Origin: Phorcus lineatus
Lineage: Eukaryota; Mollusca; Gastropoda; Trochida; Trochidae
Direction: 5' to 3'
Assembly: GCA_921293015.1 (NCBI GenBank)
Contig: OV121094.1
Span: 37,198,054-37,262,053 of the forward strand
DNA length: 64,000 nucleotides
This document shows positions 37,040 to 51,400 of this stretch, in pieces. The notes under the pieces were generated by a model that saw only the letters and a program-made list of their open reading frames with translations, did not search any database and was not told the origin of the DNA. The position numbers were made by a program, and so were the translations under genes. How positions within the stretch are numbered: the first letter of the stretch is position 1; the number at the start of each line of letters is the position of its first letter.

Positions 37040-37199
37040 TTTAGTCTATGAACAAATTTGATAATTAAATGTTCCTTCATCCATAATATTTTTTATTTGG
37101 GCTCCTTATTTCATGTGTATTCAGTCATTCTAGACTTGATGAATGTGGACGTAGACTGTATTAAAGGCTCCTTTATACACAGTCATGAAGCAGGACTAA
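37040..37199 (+). mobile_element. Dispersed ~160 bp hairpin repeat, copy F
   Basis: Well-preserved forward copy: TTTAGTCTATGAAC, TTCCTTCATCCATAATATT, TCTAGACTTGATGAATGTGG, TTAAAGGCTCCTTTATACAC and CATGAAGCAGGACTAA. It lies downstream of the 611-aa gene. Confidence 0.8.
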
Positions 37200-39439
37200 C
37201 ATACAGAGGGCATCAAGAATTCAGACTCTGTGACAAACTTTTAACTTAAGGTTATTTTGCAAAAACTGGTATATCAACAGTGTTTGAAATGAGGCAAGTT
37301 GAGAGGCCCAGAGCCTGGTTACAAACAGTACTGGTAACATTTGCGATTGTCTTTTATTTTTGCCTGATTTTAGTATATTTGAGGCTTATTTCGTATACCG
37401 ATAACAATATGCCATAGCTCTCCAGAGAAGAAATGAGGGACCTCTGTGGGTAGAGAATGGGATGAACTTAAACCTACCATCACGCAATCTAAATCCTACG
37501 CATTGATTGACAGCTGAGATGTACATGATGTGCTGGTTGTCAAGGCAATCAGAATCTATAAGTAAACTGCACCAACTACATCAATGGGTATTGTCTTCAC
37601 AGTTCCAAAGTTGCTTAATGTAGAATCCTGACACAGTGTTATCCTGTCAGAGAATATTTCATTTTGTTTTGATTTTACTCTTGTAAGATACTTTTAGTTC
37701 TTCATCAGTGATGAGTGTGTTAAAATTCTGCTTGAGAATTAAGGATGATATATATTTTGTTATGTATATATCATTTTGCCAGTTATAGTTGTTTATTTGT
37801 TTGTTTATGTTTACTGTACAGTTGTATGCCAGTTTTCAGTTGGTGAAGATGAATAATTCTCAAATTTGATTATTTGATTTTTGCTAAAAACTTTTTTGCA
37901 ATCATTTAATATGAATATATGTAAAAAAGCTATTACATTATTTTGTAATATAATATCAACTCATATGATTAAAATGGCAAACTTTTCTGTTTTCACTTTC
38001 TGTTAATTTGATTAATATTGCACAAAGGGAGGTTAATCAATGATGTATTTAAGGGAACATTGTTTAAAATGTTTCATCCGATAGTGCTGCTATGTTTTAA
38101 GGTATTTTATGTGAGCTTCTTTCACTCTGCCGCAAACCTTCATTGTATATGTTACCACAAACATCTGCCTCTACCATATTTGTACACGTTCAGTGAGATT
38201 GGTTTAGTTTGCCTTCATTATCAGTTTTGTATGATATTGTAAAGAATTATTTGTCTATAATATTTGTGAAAAATTGCTTACTTTTTCATTGCATTTCAGA
38301 GGTTTATTTAAGTTTTGGAAGAAAGAAAATCCAAAAATGAAAACAATATAACACGCCAATGATAGTTTCTCTCTCTATAGTAAATGTAAATGAAATCAAA
38401 TGACAAAATGGGCCAACATTATTATCTTTTAATTCTAAGAATAAATTCTTGTTAATTGGCTCTTGATGAATTAAAAAATATCATAAAAGTTTTGTGAAAA
38501 TGTTGAATTTATTATGTGTAACACTTAAGAATTTTGTTACCAATGTTTCATAAATAGTGACGCTTTCTATGTGATCAAACATATATGTTAAATCTCATGA
38601 AATTTGAATTCTCATTATAAATCTCCATCCAAATTCTGCTTCCTTGATATGAAAATCTGTTTTGATATTAAAGAAAATTTACTTGAAATAATTAGATGTC
38701 TTGTTTTTTTCATTGGTCTTCTACAGTGGAACCCATTACAAAATAATATTACAATTTAACTTCAAGATTTATTGACAGAAACATCAGAAAACAAATCGTG
38801 GTATACTAACACATACAGTCAAGTAATAATATATATAAAAATCTGCCACTTCAAAGAAATGAAAATACAGAAGTCACCCAGAACGTTCAACTGTGGATGA
38901 AAAACCAACTTATATATCTGCTGACAAGATGATTATTTATTAGCTCATTACTGTCGCATTGGTGATATGCCATCATGGTGATGTTTTCTATTCTTCCAAC
39001 TACATAATATTACAATTAATTACAAAATTTGTGATGAAGGACAAATAAAAAAAATGTTGTTATTTTACTCTAAAATGTCTGAGAGAAAAATTGCCGTATG
39101 ACTAAAAAACAACAACAAACATACAAAAAAAAGGTCGTCATAATCGAAGCGCACATAATATCACTAATATTCTCTCACTAGGAACAGTAAGAGATTTCAA
39201 TACTGAACAACATAGTAAGTCATAGCATAGGCCTAATGCTAATTTTGAAAATATGTTTAATTATCCATAGCTACTAGTTGATGAATTACCGCGCATTTTA
39301 CTTATTTTGTCCAGTATTGATAAAAAAAAAGGTGAGGTGACACGTCCAGTAGATTGAAAGTGCGGAATTTTGGGACGTAAAATAGCTAGTTTGATAGACT
39401 GCTGTCAATCTAAAGTCCTTCTTTCAGTATTCACCCTTC
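37200..39439. other. No gene seen
   Basis: Very AT-rich non-coding DNA. Short ORFs (e.g. near 38018-38242) show no domain. Confidence 0.55.
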
Positions 39440-39857
39440 AAGTTATCTGAAGTCCAAATCATTCATTACAAGATCCTCCTTCTTACTCATAGCTGTGTGT
39501 ATGACGAAACATCATGTCCCTATCTGAGAAGCCTTATCACCTTGTATATACCATCGCGCTCTATTCGTTCTGTCGACCGATTGTCCGTCCCCATCACAAA
39601 GACATCAATGGGTGATCGATCCTTCTCTGCATCAGCCCCTCAACTGTGGAATGAACTCCCTCTTTCTCTGAGAACTGTTCCTGACAAATCCCATTTTAAG
39701 ACACTTTTAAAGACCCACCTCTTCCAGCTTGCTTTTCATACATAATTTTTAGCCAGTTCTTTTCTCCTCTCCCTGTAAACAGCGCCACTGAACAACCTAC
39801 TGGGTGGAAGTTAGGCGCTACATAAATATATTATTATTATTATTATTATTATTATTA
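39440..39857 (+). mobile_element. 5'-truncated CR1/L2-like LINE, C-terminal tail plus 3' (TTA)n
   Basis: The frame reads HYKILLLTHSCVYDETSCPY, then DRSFSASAPQLWNELPLSLR and FKTLLKTHLFQLAF. This is the familiar C-terminus of the reverse transcriptase of CR1/L2/Jockey-type non-LTR retrotransposons (FS..AP.LWN.LP..LR, then F...LK..LF). It stops at 39743-39745 and is followed by a short 3' UTR and a TTA/ATT microsatellite at about 39828-39857, as is usual for these 3' ends. Only the last ~100 residues remain, so it is a dead 5'-truncated copy. Confidence 0.85.
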
Positions 39858-40631
39858 AATTATTGAATACCTATCTCCCTGAGGTTCCTATCAATTAATT
39901 ATAAGGGTGTGCGGTTTAATCGGTATATTGCAATACAGAAACACCACAATACGTACCGGTACAGTGTTCTGAAAAGATCCAATATTTTAAGGTTTTGGAA
40001 TTAAGAATTTCCGTGTAAAATTGCAGAAAAACGTAACAAAACACCCCATGATTTTACTGAAAGCCGTAGACAAAGTGTGAACTTCCAAAATGAAAATTGC
40101 ACAGATATGTTGCAATTAAGTGAAACCACTCACTTAATGATATCTCTTTACAAAACGACATCCAGATGAGCATTGATTGCTGTTCTAATGGCTGTTATTG
40201 AGTCAAAAGAGCATGGAAAAACTAAAGTAAGAAGTACCAATATATTGCAATACGTATTGCAATACGCTTTTCTGTATCGAAATGTACCCATGATACCCAT
40301 CCTTAAAGAATAACCTCTTCTCTAATTGATTCGTTTAAAAAAGGAATTTCCTTATGCTAGTCAATTTTCATTCTTCAAAATTATCATTTCTAAAAAAGAC
40401 TAGAAAGCTCAGGGTAAAGTTGAAAATTAGAATGATCATATATGGGAAGATCCCTAGTTTACTTTCTTGCCGCCGGGGTCAGATTTATCTGTCTTTATAT
40501 AAGTAACGTTTGTGGAAAGAGAATAAATGTAATAAGTAATTTAGAATTTTCACTTCACAGGAAATCATGTTAAGTCCCTACGAAATATTTACTAATAATT
40601 TTAATTTAAATGTAGTAATCTAGACTAAAAT
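39858..40631. other. No gene seen
   Basis: AT-rich sequence. A TATTGCAATACGTATTGCAA-like palindromic patch lies at 40242-40268. No exon is supported. Confidence 0.5.
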
Positions 40632-40789
40632 TTAGTCTATGAAAAATTTTGATAATTTAATTACTGTTCCTTCATCCATAATATTTTTTTTCTTTGGGCT
40701 CCTAATTTCATATTCAGTCATTCTAGACTTTCTGAATGTGGACCTAGACTGTATAAAAGGCTTCTTTATATACACAGAAGCAGGACTAG
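40632..40789 (+). mobile_element. Dispersed ~160 bp hairpin repeat, copy G
   Basis: Well-preserved forward copy, preceded by TAGACTAAAATTTAGTCTA, itself palindromic, which may mark the true 5' end. The body shows TTCCTTCATCCATAATATT, TCTAGACTTTCTGAATGTGG, TATAAAAGGCTTCTTTATA and GAAGCAGGACTAG. Confidence 0.8.
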
Positions 40790-41229
40790 TAGTAATCGTG
40801 TATTTAAAATGCTCTTAAATGGGCGGGGTCATTCGTGATTCAATCAAATACATTATACAAACTCAAGATGCTTTCTTTTTGGCAATCTATATTTAATTGA
40901 TTTTCAAGTGTTAAGTAAATATTAATTAATGTTTCAGTTCAAAAGCTCGACACTTGACATAAATTTATCTTTACAGAAATCATGGTATAAGGGACATAAC
41001 TCTTCCCTGCCGTATTTAGTATTCTTCCAATATTATAATCCATGAAATAAATTTCTTAATAACGCAAACTGTGCTAATACCTGTTTTGATACATTCTTTT
41101 TTAAAAATTATTTTGAATGAAAAAGTTATATGAATTTTTTCAGTTAGATCATCAAAAAGCTCTCTTCATTTAAAATATATGCAAACATTTAAAAGAGTCG
41201 GGGGCTTGCCGATGAGACCACGAATAAGG

Positions 41230-41396
41230 TGTTGACAAGGTACCGCCCCTTTCTAAACCGTCCAATGAAGAAGAGATCTTTATTCCATCAGCCAATCAGC
41301 AACTAGCAGGTGCCCGTGACGTATGATAACAGACGACGACTCATAATAGGTCAACAAAATGGCCGTCTGATATTACTGTCTGTCTGCAATTTCTTT
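41230..41396 (+). promoter_or_regulatory. Putative PHC promoter and non-coding first exon
   Basis: A local rise in CpG carries two CCAAT-type words (GTCCAATGAAG, AGCCAATCAGC), a CRE-like TGACGTATG near 41318 and an AAAATGGCCGTC motif resembling YY1 promoter sites. The exon would end TTTCTTT at 41396 before GTGAGT at 41397. The next acceptor, TTTCAG at about 42374, leads into the exon with the PHC start codon. The transcription start was not determined and the call is inference. Confidence 0.45.
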
Positions 41397-42412
41397 GTGA
41401 GTATTACCCCAGTTTATCAACAATGCATGCAAGTTATGAACATTTTTATAATAATATTCGTTTCAGAAACCTTTTTGCTATACTTTTAATGCATTAAATA
41501 GCGGATAGCATTAGTATTACGTCTGTATTTCCGTATCAAAGTTGGCGAAACCGGTGGAAGATCGGAGGTTTCATTCAGGTCATTGGCCGTGCTATCAGGG
41601 GCAGATAAGTAGAGTCGCATCTTGAAATTCAATGATGTGTCCGTACTTACCATGGCATGGACCTTCGTTTTCATCATGTCCTACTTGTTTGTGTCCCTGA
41701 ATTGAAAAATAAACCAAATGTAAAGCTTTTTGATTTTCTATTAGGCAAGATGTACATCACGTGAATGTTAGGAAGTCGAATCTTGTGAAGGATTTAGTAC
41801 TAAATGACATTCTTAGATTCTTAAGTCTATTTTAAGATTTGCTTGGTAACAAACTAACTGGATTCAATTTCCATACAGTGTTATTAACATTCTTGATTTA
41901 TCACAAATATTGTTTAACTATATTTACAACCATATTTTAAGAAGCTCAGAAAACAATATGTTGCATTGTTCTAGTATTATTGCAACAAATCCTCTACATA
42001 CAATGTGAAACAAATCTTGACTCTGACAATATTTTACACCATTTATTCATAATTAAACAAACAATTCAAATGGTACAAATACTCTGAAGTAAAGATATTT
42101 TTTGCCACTTATTATTAGATATGTGAATTTGATAATAATGATATCAAGCTTATAAATGATGTGAATATTATGAATTGCCATTTTAGATTAATGATATTAA
42201 TGCTTGCTCACTACTAAGTATTTGTTTATATACCTTTATATGTGGGCCGGAGGCGTTTAATAAATAAGTCTTTGACTTGACTAGACTTCCATTTGTTATA
42301 GGTTTTTCCTTTTGGAAATATAAATAGTTTAACAACAGACATGAATTTTCATTTGAGTACAATCTGTCTTTCAGTTGCAGTCTTACACGACTGAGTGAAC
42401 CCCATCATCAGA

Positions 42413-45400
42413 ATGTCAGAGCAGAGAACGAGCTCTGCTAACAGCAGTGCCCCAGGCACCCCGACCGCACCCCCCACTGCAACCCCCATCGTGACCATGG
42501 CCAACATCCGGTCCCCCACCCCTCTGTCACAGATCCCCCAGGTGCAAGTGATACCCCAACCGATACACAGTCCCCCCTACCTATCCAGTTTCCCCTACAA
42601 CCAGCAGATAATGCTGCAGAATGCTGCTGTTGGTGAGTATTATACACTGTCATCAGTCCCTCCTGGATTCTGCAATTCCAGAAAAAATCGCGGAAATATG
42701 CTTCCAATACAGAAAATGGTATGGTCCGGGTCAAATTTATTTTGATACAGAGATTCATCATTTTCTGTCGCAGAATTTACTCATTTTGTAAGTTGAATTC
42801 TTTTTTTAAAAGCCCAAATACATGAAAAATTTGCTTAAGGACAAAATTATGTATGGTTACACAAAAACAAACTAAAATACTGGTTACAAAGTATATTTTT
42901 CACAACTCAGGATGTTACATTCACATTTTATCCTTTTTAAGCAATTCACTATCACCCAGCTATAAAAGAAGTGTAAGTAATTTGTTTAAATCAAAGTATT
43001 TTATAATTTTAGACTTCTTTTTTAATTTTTAAATTTGCAGAATTTCATGTAGAATATGGTAAAATTGGGTGCAGAATTGACTTAAATCTGCCACAATTCT
43101 TAATATTCCTCCGCGGAATCCAGGAGGGAGTGAGTCATTTTGAACTTCAGAAATCATCTTTAAATGGCACTTGTGTTGGCTTGTTATTTAAGAACAAATT
43201 GAATTGAATTTTACAAGTACCTACAAAACGAGACTAAACAAATACACCTTTGTCCTTACTAGTGTAAAAGTGTATGATTAATGAAAAAGACATTTTCTAC
43301 TCATTATAGTAAATGCAGTAAATAGAACCTCTCAGTTTATTTATTTGATATATGTCATCACTTGTTTGACAGCTATGGCCCAGCAGCAGTTAGCAGCGGC
43401 AATGCAGGGTCGACCTCCCTCTGTTAGCCCGACCAGCCCTGGACTGATGTCTCCCACTTCCTCACAGGTACATTCAGCTTGTAGCTCGGGCACTTGATGC
43501 TCTTTGGTTGTGTAGTCAACCCTGGCGGATCCAAGGGGGGTTCAGGGGGTAATCAATTAAAGATTCAAGTCAATAAAAATAATTTGAAAATACAAATGGT
43601 TTAATAGTAAACCATATATAACATAACAATACCCCCCCCCCCCCCTTGACAATTTCTGAATCCGAACCCCCTTTAAAAAATCCTGGATCCGCCACTGGTC
43701 AAGGAGCGATGAGACATGATTTTTATAGTTAAAGTGACACAGAGTATGTCTTATGATTTTTAATTTGGCGTTAGCAAGAGCCAAAATACGTTATGACATG
43801 AGTTAAGTTAAAATCGACTCCCTAAACTTGCATTGTTATCTCTAAAATGCCAAAATTATGATATTTTCTTGTTTTCATTGATAATCGGAAAACGTTCCTT
43901 TTTATGGTAATAATTCCGATGTATGTGTCCAATTAATGTGTATATTAGTTAAATGACCTACTCAACACTATCAAGTTCAACCAATGTTTGTCTTTGTGTC
44001 TGCTGTCAATAAGATTCTGAAATTACGTTTGAAGCATTGACACGCGCCGCTGTCCTGTTTTCGATCACAAATTACTTCATTAACCTGCTTATTGTCACTA
44101 TACTGAACTGATTAGCATTCTGATTTTCTGAAACAACCACTACTTCTTGATAAAATAACACCATTTATGAAGTTTGATATATTTGACTACAAAAGCATAT
44201 TCTGTGGCCCTTTAATGTAGACCATTGTTTGTCTAAATTATGTTTAGTATAGCAAAAACAGTTTTGGTTCAGATGTTTATCAGCTTCAAAGGAGGATTAG
44301 TTTTTGTCTAACCTCTATGACATATTTGTAATTCTTCACTCATTTGATCCTAATTGGTATATGTGGCAAGACCCTGATAACATTTTACCCCGGAAACATT
44401 TGCATTAATCTACATAAAGAATGTTAATAAAGAAAGTTAAAATCAAAATTACTTCAAAGATCTTTGCTTTTGATGTTTACAAGTTATCTGAAAAAATAAG
44501 TGTATGTCATATGTCCTTTTTGACATTGTGTTAGACCAAAAAGGAGTTATCTGTGAAAAGAAAGATATATGCTATCGTATCTTGCTGACACAGTAAGTAA
44601 CAAGGTTAAAAAAGTAGTATAGTCCGGTCATCCATGGCTTGCAAAAAAGAAGCTTGGCTAGTAAAGCTTAATAACTTGAAGAGGGACTAGTTAAAATTAA
44701 AGATGATTTGATCATGGTTAGTTGCAAACCGATAGAGTTGACCAAAGAAAATTTGTCCAAGAAAATAAGGGAAAGCTATGAATAGTACTTGTTTTCTGGA
44801 TAAAAACTAGATAGAATATGCTTACTTCTGCATCAGTAAGAAAGCAGTTGTATCCAGAAAATCTTGCTGTTCTAGTGTACGCCACTTCTTACTGCCCATC
44901 AAAGATATTGTCCTTGTTGATACCATACCTGGGCTCCAGATAATATGAGTATCTGCGTAAAATACGCACAGGTAATTCACATATACGCATTAAGAATGAA
45001 ATCAATGAGTGACAGACAGCACAACATTCCCAGAATACGAGTAAGATATTTGTCGTGACTTGTCGAAAAAAAGTTTTATTTCTACATGTCTGATCTTTTC
45101 ATCTCGAATAGTAGCCTTATGACGTGATCCTAACTGTATGAAAACAAAGATTACCGAGTTTATATTGCATCAAAGAGAAATCACTCATTTATTTACAGAT
45201 TAGACATGTGGAAAATATAATCAACGACTAACATAAAAAAAGATGCTAACTTTGATTGAGGATCTGAAAATGATAACCCTTGAAATACTCCTAGTTTTTT
45301 TCATTTGGTAATTTTACTCCTCAATTTTTATTTTGAGGAGTGAAATACCCCTATGTCCAAATAATTATCTGGAGACCTGCCTGTTGTGTTACAGCCAGGA

Positions 45401-48400
45401 ATGATTGTGTCTACTTCCGTCACACAATCAACAGGAAACACTGCCCCCAAGGTGTCCAGTAATGGCAAGGGACAACCCCAGATGTCACTGAACCAGGGGC
45501 AAGCTACAACCCTGGTGGGCGGCAAACCAACTGCTGTCATGTCTGCACAGGCAGCGCCTCAACCTTTAGTGCTGGGACAACTAGGTGTGTGTGTCGTACT
45601 TTACTTCCATTGATTGGCATATGTGTTAGTAATGGGTCTCAGACAGTAAAAGCTTGGATAATACAATATGGAGTTAATTACTAGTTTTGGAAGTTGAAAG
45701 AGAAGTATTTTATCATGTCACAGCAAATTTGACATTCTCAGAGTTATAAGTTGTTGATATTTTCTTAAAACTAAAGTAAACCTCTGTTGTGGACATAGGT
45801 TATGAAAATTACAGTTAAAATTTGCGTCTTGTGTGTTTCTTCTCAGAAAATTTTCCATCTCTGATATTAAAGTTGTCAAATTGGTTTATAAGAAGTATAA
45901 TTGTTATCTCTCCCAGGCGCAGTGTTTGGACAAGGAACAACTAACCCAAACTTTGTTCAGGTGAGTTGGTATCATTGATATCTGAATTTATGAATTGAAC
46001 CAACCTGAAAGAGGATAAACTTAATTGTAATCTTTCGTAAAAATCTAAGTATTATACAAAAGCCCCAGATTTTTGATTATCAAGAGCTTTGTCAATGTAT
46101 AGTCTTATGGTCTTCTATATATCAAATCCATTTAGTAGTGATTGTCTTGTTTCTAAGAAAGCTTGGAAAATATGGGTTCTTTTGGCTGGGTAATTGAAAG
46201 TTTTCTCCTTTTGGGAAGAGGATCACTGCTGTTTCACTGCATTCACTTTAGTTGAGAGCTACAGCCCCCCAGGCCGCTATGAGAAGGCGCGTGCTGATAA
46301 CATCTGGCTGGGAGAGCTGTACATTCCAGGCGTGGAAATATTTCTCATGTGTCTTAATAAACTAAACTTTTGCTTCTAAATATTAAAAGCAAAAGAATAA
46401 GTCTCATATTCCTTACAATTAATATATATAGACCACACCCTTCATGTATTTCTAAAGATTATGAATATAAAATGACCAAGATATTCTGATTTAAGTGTCA
46501 GCATTCCAAGGATATTAACAAGTCTACAAGTCTGTAATATGTATACCTTAATCAGGATGCTGCTTCTTATAGAAACTTTTCCTATAAAATTCAAAGTGAC
46601 ATTTATATTCAGAAATTCTTCCCCAAAAATGTCTATGTTTCTGATTTACTAGTCACATTAACATAATCTGGGTATATAGCTTAGTTTGCCACCTACCTGT
46701 CAGTGATCTGCTATATCCAACACATGTTAGTATCCATGGAGTCCAATACTTATAGTTCCTAATATCACAGTTGTTATGTTTTCACAAAGAAAAGTATTTG
46801 TAATCAATAATCATCAAATAGGTAATTCATTACGAGTAATATAACACAAAAATCCATCCGTTTCGTTTCTTTTAGCACATTGTGTACACACAGAAATACA
46901 TGTTTGATTGATAGATCAACAAATGATTTTTCTCTTTTTCAACTGAGGGATATATTCACGGACTTGAGGTGAAACTTGGAGATAATGTTCTTACATGATA
47001 GCAAGATATTTATCTTTGTTTACCTTTGCTTTGTTTTTCAAATTTGACACAAACCCAGCAATCACCCTTTGAACATTCAACATTCCACAAAGTGTTGTTA
47101 CCAATTTTATTGTGAGGGCTTTGAATAGATGTTTTAATATCCGTACGCGTTATGTTATGTTCAAAATGAATGATTCCCCTTTAGCATTTCTCACAAATTG
47201 CTTTTGGATGAAACACGGGGCTGTCAAATGTGACATCGATCCCAAAAACTGTCTTAATTTCCACTGAGTAATTATAACATAACTTCCTCGCACCTGTCTT
47301 TGGTTTATTCCTCTAGCAGCAAATCATACATAATAATCACACATTTTGTGTATGCTTTTCACATAATGTACTCATTTTGCATAGAAATATGACAACACAT
47401 TGTTTAAAACCTTGAATGTAATCCACAGAGTCAGAAAAAAATGTCTGCTTCTCTCTATTCTTACACTAACACTGTAGAATAGGGGCGACTTTCGCTGGGC
47501 CTGGTGTCAAAATGTGAATGTGACTAGTAACGGAATTTATTTCTTCCGACAGTTAGATAGACAAAGTTAAAGGAAACGTAAACATTCCTGCCAGAAAAAC
47601 TTTATCAGAAAAGATACAGCAAGTTTAAACAAAAACAATTCAGCAATGTTAACAGTTCCCTGTCTGCTGTCAGGGAGCAGCTATTTATGGTGGCCATCTG
47701 CAATATATCATGATAATTGGTTTGCCCTTAGGTTAACTTTTAAGATAAGAATATCTGGATATATATACAGCTTCATTCATTGTAAAAGAGAAGGTTTTAA
47801 TTGAATGTGTAAGTTATGTTGCTATGATAGCAGCCATGTTGGCGGCCTTAGATACGGCTTACTGCGCATGCGCCACAAAGCACCAGTGCTGACTCATCAC
47901 ATCTGCCTCTCGCTAACTAAAGAGACTGGCTGAGTGAGGAATAAACAGCAGTGGGATTTGAATTGCGAGAATATCAAACAGAATTTTTAAGAATCAGAGG
48001 TCTCGTTACCTCTTTTGCAGTGTATTGTGCTTGACAATTTCCAAATGTAATAATCAAAGACAAAAAAGAAAAATCCTCTATATGTAAGCAGTTTTCCTCT
48101 CACCCCCAGTCAAGCAAGGGTCAGGCAGTGTCTCTGGCCCATCAGGGCCAGCCTCAGCTGATCACCTCCCAGGCCCCTCTACGTATCAGCCAGCCACAAC
48201 TAGTGACCAACACGGGACAAATCATCACCTCACAGCCCATGCTGACCAATCAGGCGGTACTACAGGCCATGGCTTCCCTCCAGCAGGGGATTCCCCTGGC
48301 TGCCCACCAGCCTCTTCTTAACCACGCCCAGTCCCCTGCTATCCTGGCCGGGCAGTCGCTCTACATCCGAACCGCCAACCCAATACAGACCCAGCAGAAT

Positions 48401-51400
48401 ATGATGGCAGCAAGCATGCAGGTAGGATTGTCGTCATTGGTGTCCGTTGTCTTGTTTTGTGTTGTTTTGAGGATACTTCCAATTCAAGTATTGCTGCATT
48501 TTGTTACCATTGCAGTGCCGGATCTTCATCATACTGCACCTGGATATGTTAGTCCTATCAGAAATCTCGTAATTGCCTGTGCTCTTGATCCATATATTTT
48601 GGCCCATTTAAGGCAGAATTAAAGAAAAATCTAAATAAATTTAAAGCCCTGCTCAAAAGTACAGGCTGATAGACATGACTTATTTCATACACAGCCAGTG
48701 CTTTTTGTAGTTTTATGTTGATTGGCGATGACATTTTTGCTTCTTTTGCTTTTTGTTGTCCAGGTGATGAATGATCAAAAGATAAGGATTTCCCCTCAAT
48801 GGCTTTTTGTTGTCACGGTTTTTGAGAGGATCAATGTATTTTCCCTGATTTCAGACCCAGTTTAAATTTTGACACCTGAGTAACTGCAGTGTAATAATAA
48901 AAGTTGACTTGTTATTTTCTTTCATGAAGTTTTTTTAGATAAGAAGTACTTTTTTGAATAAAAGACAGTTTGTAAAATTTTGATTAGAACTAATATTTCA
49001 TGGGTAAATTTTTTTGTGGTTTTGTTTTACCAATCTCGTAGTAATTTTGTCAGTCTTGTGTGGAATAAGAGAAAATGGTTAGTATAATTGTTGTATTAGT
49101 ATGTTAAAAATACATGTTCAGCCCATAAATTTTTAGCTCAAATGAATGTGTCAAAAGGATTTTAGTAGTCAATCTGATCAATGTTGATGTTTGTACAGTG
49201 ATGGGGTAAGAGCTCTACTCACTTCAGTTTTAAATGATTTAAACCAGTGAAGTAGTCCAATGTCATATCTTTACATTGATATTTTACATTTTTGGATCAG
49301 AATTTTGTCACTCATTTGTCAATAATAACTTTACTCACCCTCTTATGTCTTCAGGCAGCACTTGCAGGTTCAATGAAGGGAGGCAAGATGGAGATGCCCC
49401 AGAATTTGCAAGTCACAGCCAAACCATCTGGTGGCTCTTCAAAGAGCTCGTCACAAACCGGCAAGACACTACTCCCATCTAAATCAACCACAGCCAAGAT
49501 ACCCCCGACACATATCGCAGGCCAGGCCACAAAACTGAACATCCCTACTGTCATCCCAAAATCAAAAGGTCGAACAAAATCTCAATCCAAAGCAACATCC
49601 TCTTCCTCTTCGTCATCAGTCCCCTCGACACCCACCCAGGCGGGCTCGAAACCTCCCCCCGTCAGTCTCTCCAAACCCTCAACCCCAATCCACCATCCCA
49701 CCAATGTGGTAGCACCAGCCAAAAGCCAATCAGACTCTGAAGTTGAGACAGCTAAGAAGTCAACTCCTCCACCGGAGATCTCGTCAAGCAAGGAGAAGGA
49801 GAAGCCGGCAGCAGCTGAGGTGAGCGACACACAGGAGGACAGAGACAAGGACAGTGTTGATGAGAATGATAAGCCTCCTGTCATCACCAAAGAGGTTGAA
49901 ACCACGCCCATGGATACCGGCGCCCCTGAGAAACCTCCCCCGCCCCTGGAGCCAGCTACTGTTGTGGAGAAACAAAAGGCGATTGTGAAGCCCCACATAC
50001 TGACCCACATCATCGAGGGCTTTGTTATACAGGAGGGGCCGGAACCATTCCCGGTCAGTGAAAATATAACCATTTGATTTCAGTAGACTTCAGAGGAATG
50101 ATATATCCGTTTACTATATTAACAGAATATCATATCTAAAATTTAGATACATTAGACAGTAATATAGATATGTAGGTCATCTTTACATTATGAAAATTTG
50201 AATTAGAACTTTCATATCATAAAAACCTTTGCTAATTAGTAATTGTATTGTGAAAATAAAAGTTGCTTTTCTGTTATCATTGAGTTCAAACGTATACAAT
50301 ATTCTAAAGTAAATGGTGGTTTTATCGAGGAACAAATGGCATAGACACCTTATCATAATGTTTGTGTGCCAGTCTTTTGCACAATCAATTCATCTTTCTT
50401 TAGATATTTTAAAAAATAAATCTACATCCCCCTATCCATGCCGTACCCAGACATGTCCAAATCTATCTTTGAGAAAGAGATGCCAATCATTAGATGATCA
50501 ACTGCTGCATTTGTTTGATATACGTTTAGCTTTGCTTCATTAATGATAGATATTTGTACTTTAGAGGTAGCCAAACCCTCAACCTCATTTCTCCCTCCTG
50601 TGTCAGGTACAACAGTCCTCCCTGCTGACTGAGTTTGTCCCGCCCAAACCCACACGCACAGACAAGGACTCAGAGGACGAGATGAGTGAGTCAATGATTG
50701 ACCTGCCGCCGCCACATCTTGAACCAGAAGGTAACTAACATCATGGCCATTGAGGATCTTTCATACAACAAGTTTTATTTCCCCAACTACAATTTCAACC
50801 TCTTAGTCCCAGTTCCAATGAAATTTTAAAAAAAGTCTCATGCCCTGGTATGTGGCAGCCCCAGTGCAGACAGACTGTTACAGCATTGTTCTATCCTTAT
50901 GATGACAAGCAATTATGATTTTATACATAGTAACGGTATAATAGTAATAGTGTCATAAACTGGACATAATGGGATATATTTTCTGTTCTAAAAAAAACAT
51001 TCATGTGGCTCATCCTTGAATTCCTCAATGGTGTTCATGCTTTTCTCGAAACCCAGAAGGTTGCCCAGCCCTTTCTTGAAACCCTGAATGTTGCCAAGCC
51101 CTTTCTTATACAATGAATGTTGCCAACCACTTCCTTTGAACCCTGAATGTTGCTACCCTTTTTAGAAACCATTAAGGTTGCTCACCCTTTTCCCCTCTGT
51201 CTCCAGGCTTGACAACACATGAGCCTCCCCAGCCCAACATGCTCAAGTGTGAGTACTGTGGCAAGATGGCCACTGCCATCAAGTTCCGACGCTCAAAGCG
51301 CTTCTGCTCAATGGCGTGCGCCAAGCGATACAACGTGGCCTGCAGTAGGAGAGTGGGGCTCTTCAAAAATAAGAGTAAGTAACCTTGCTGGAAGATAGAT

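Noticed and set aside
49582-50073. 163-codon minus-strand ORF
   Set aside because: Antisense of the PHC HD1 exon, whose sense frame is conserved and correctly spliced.
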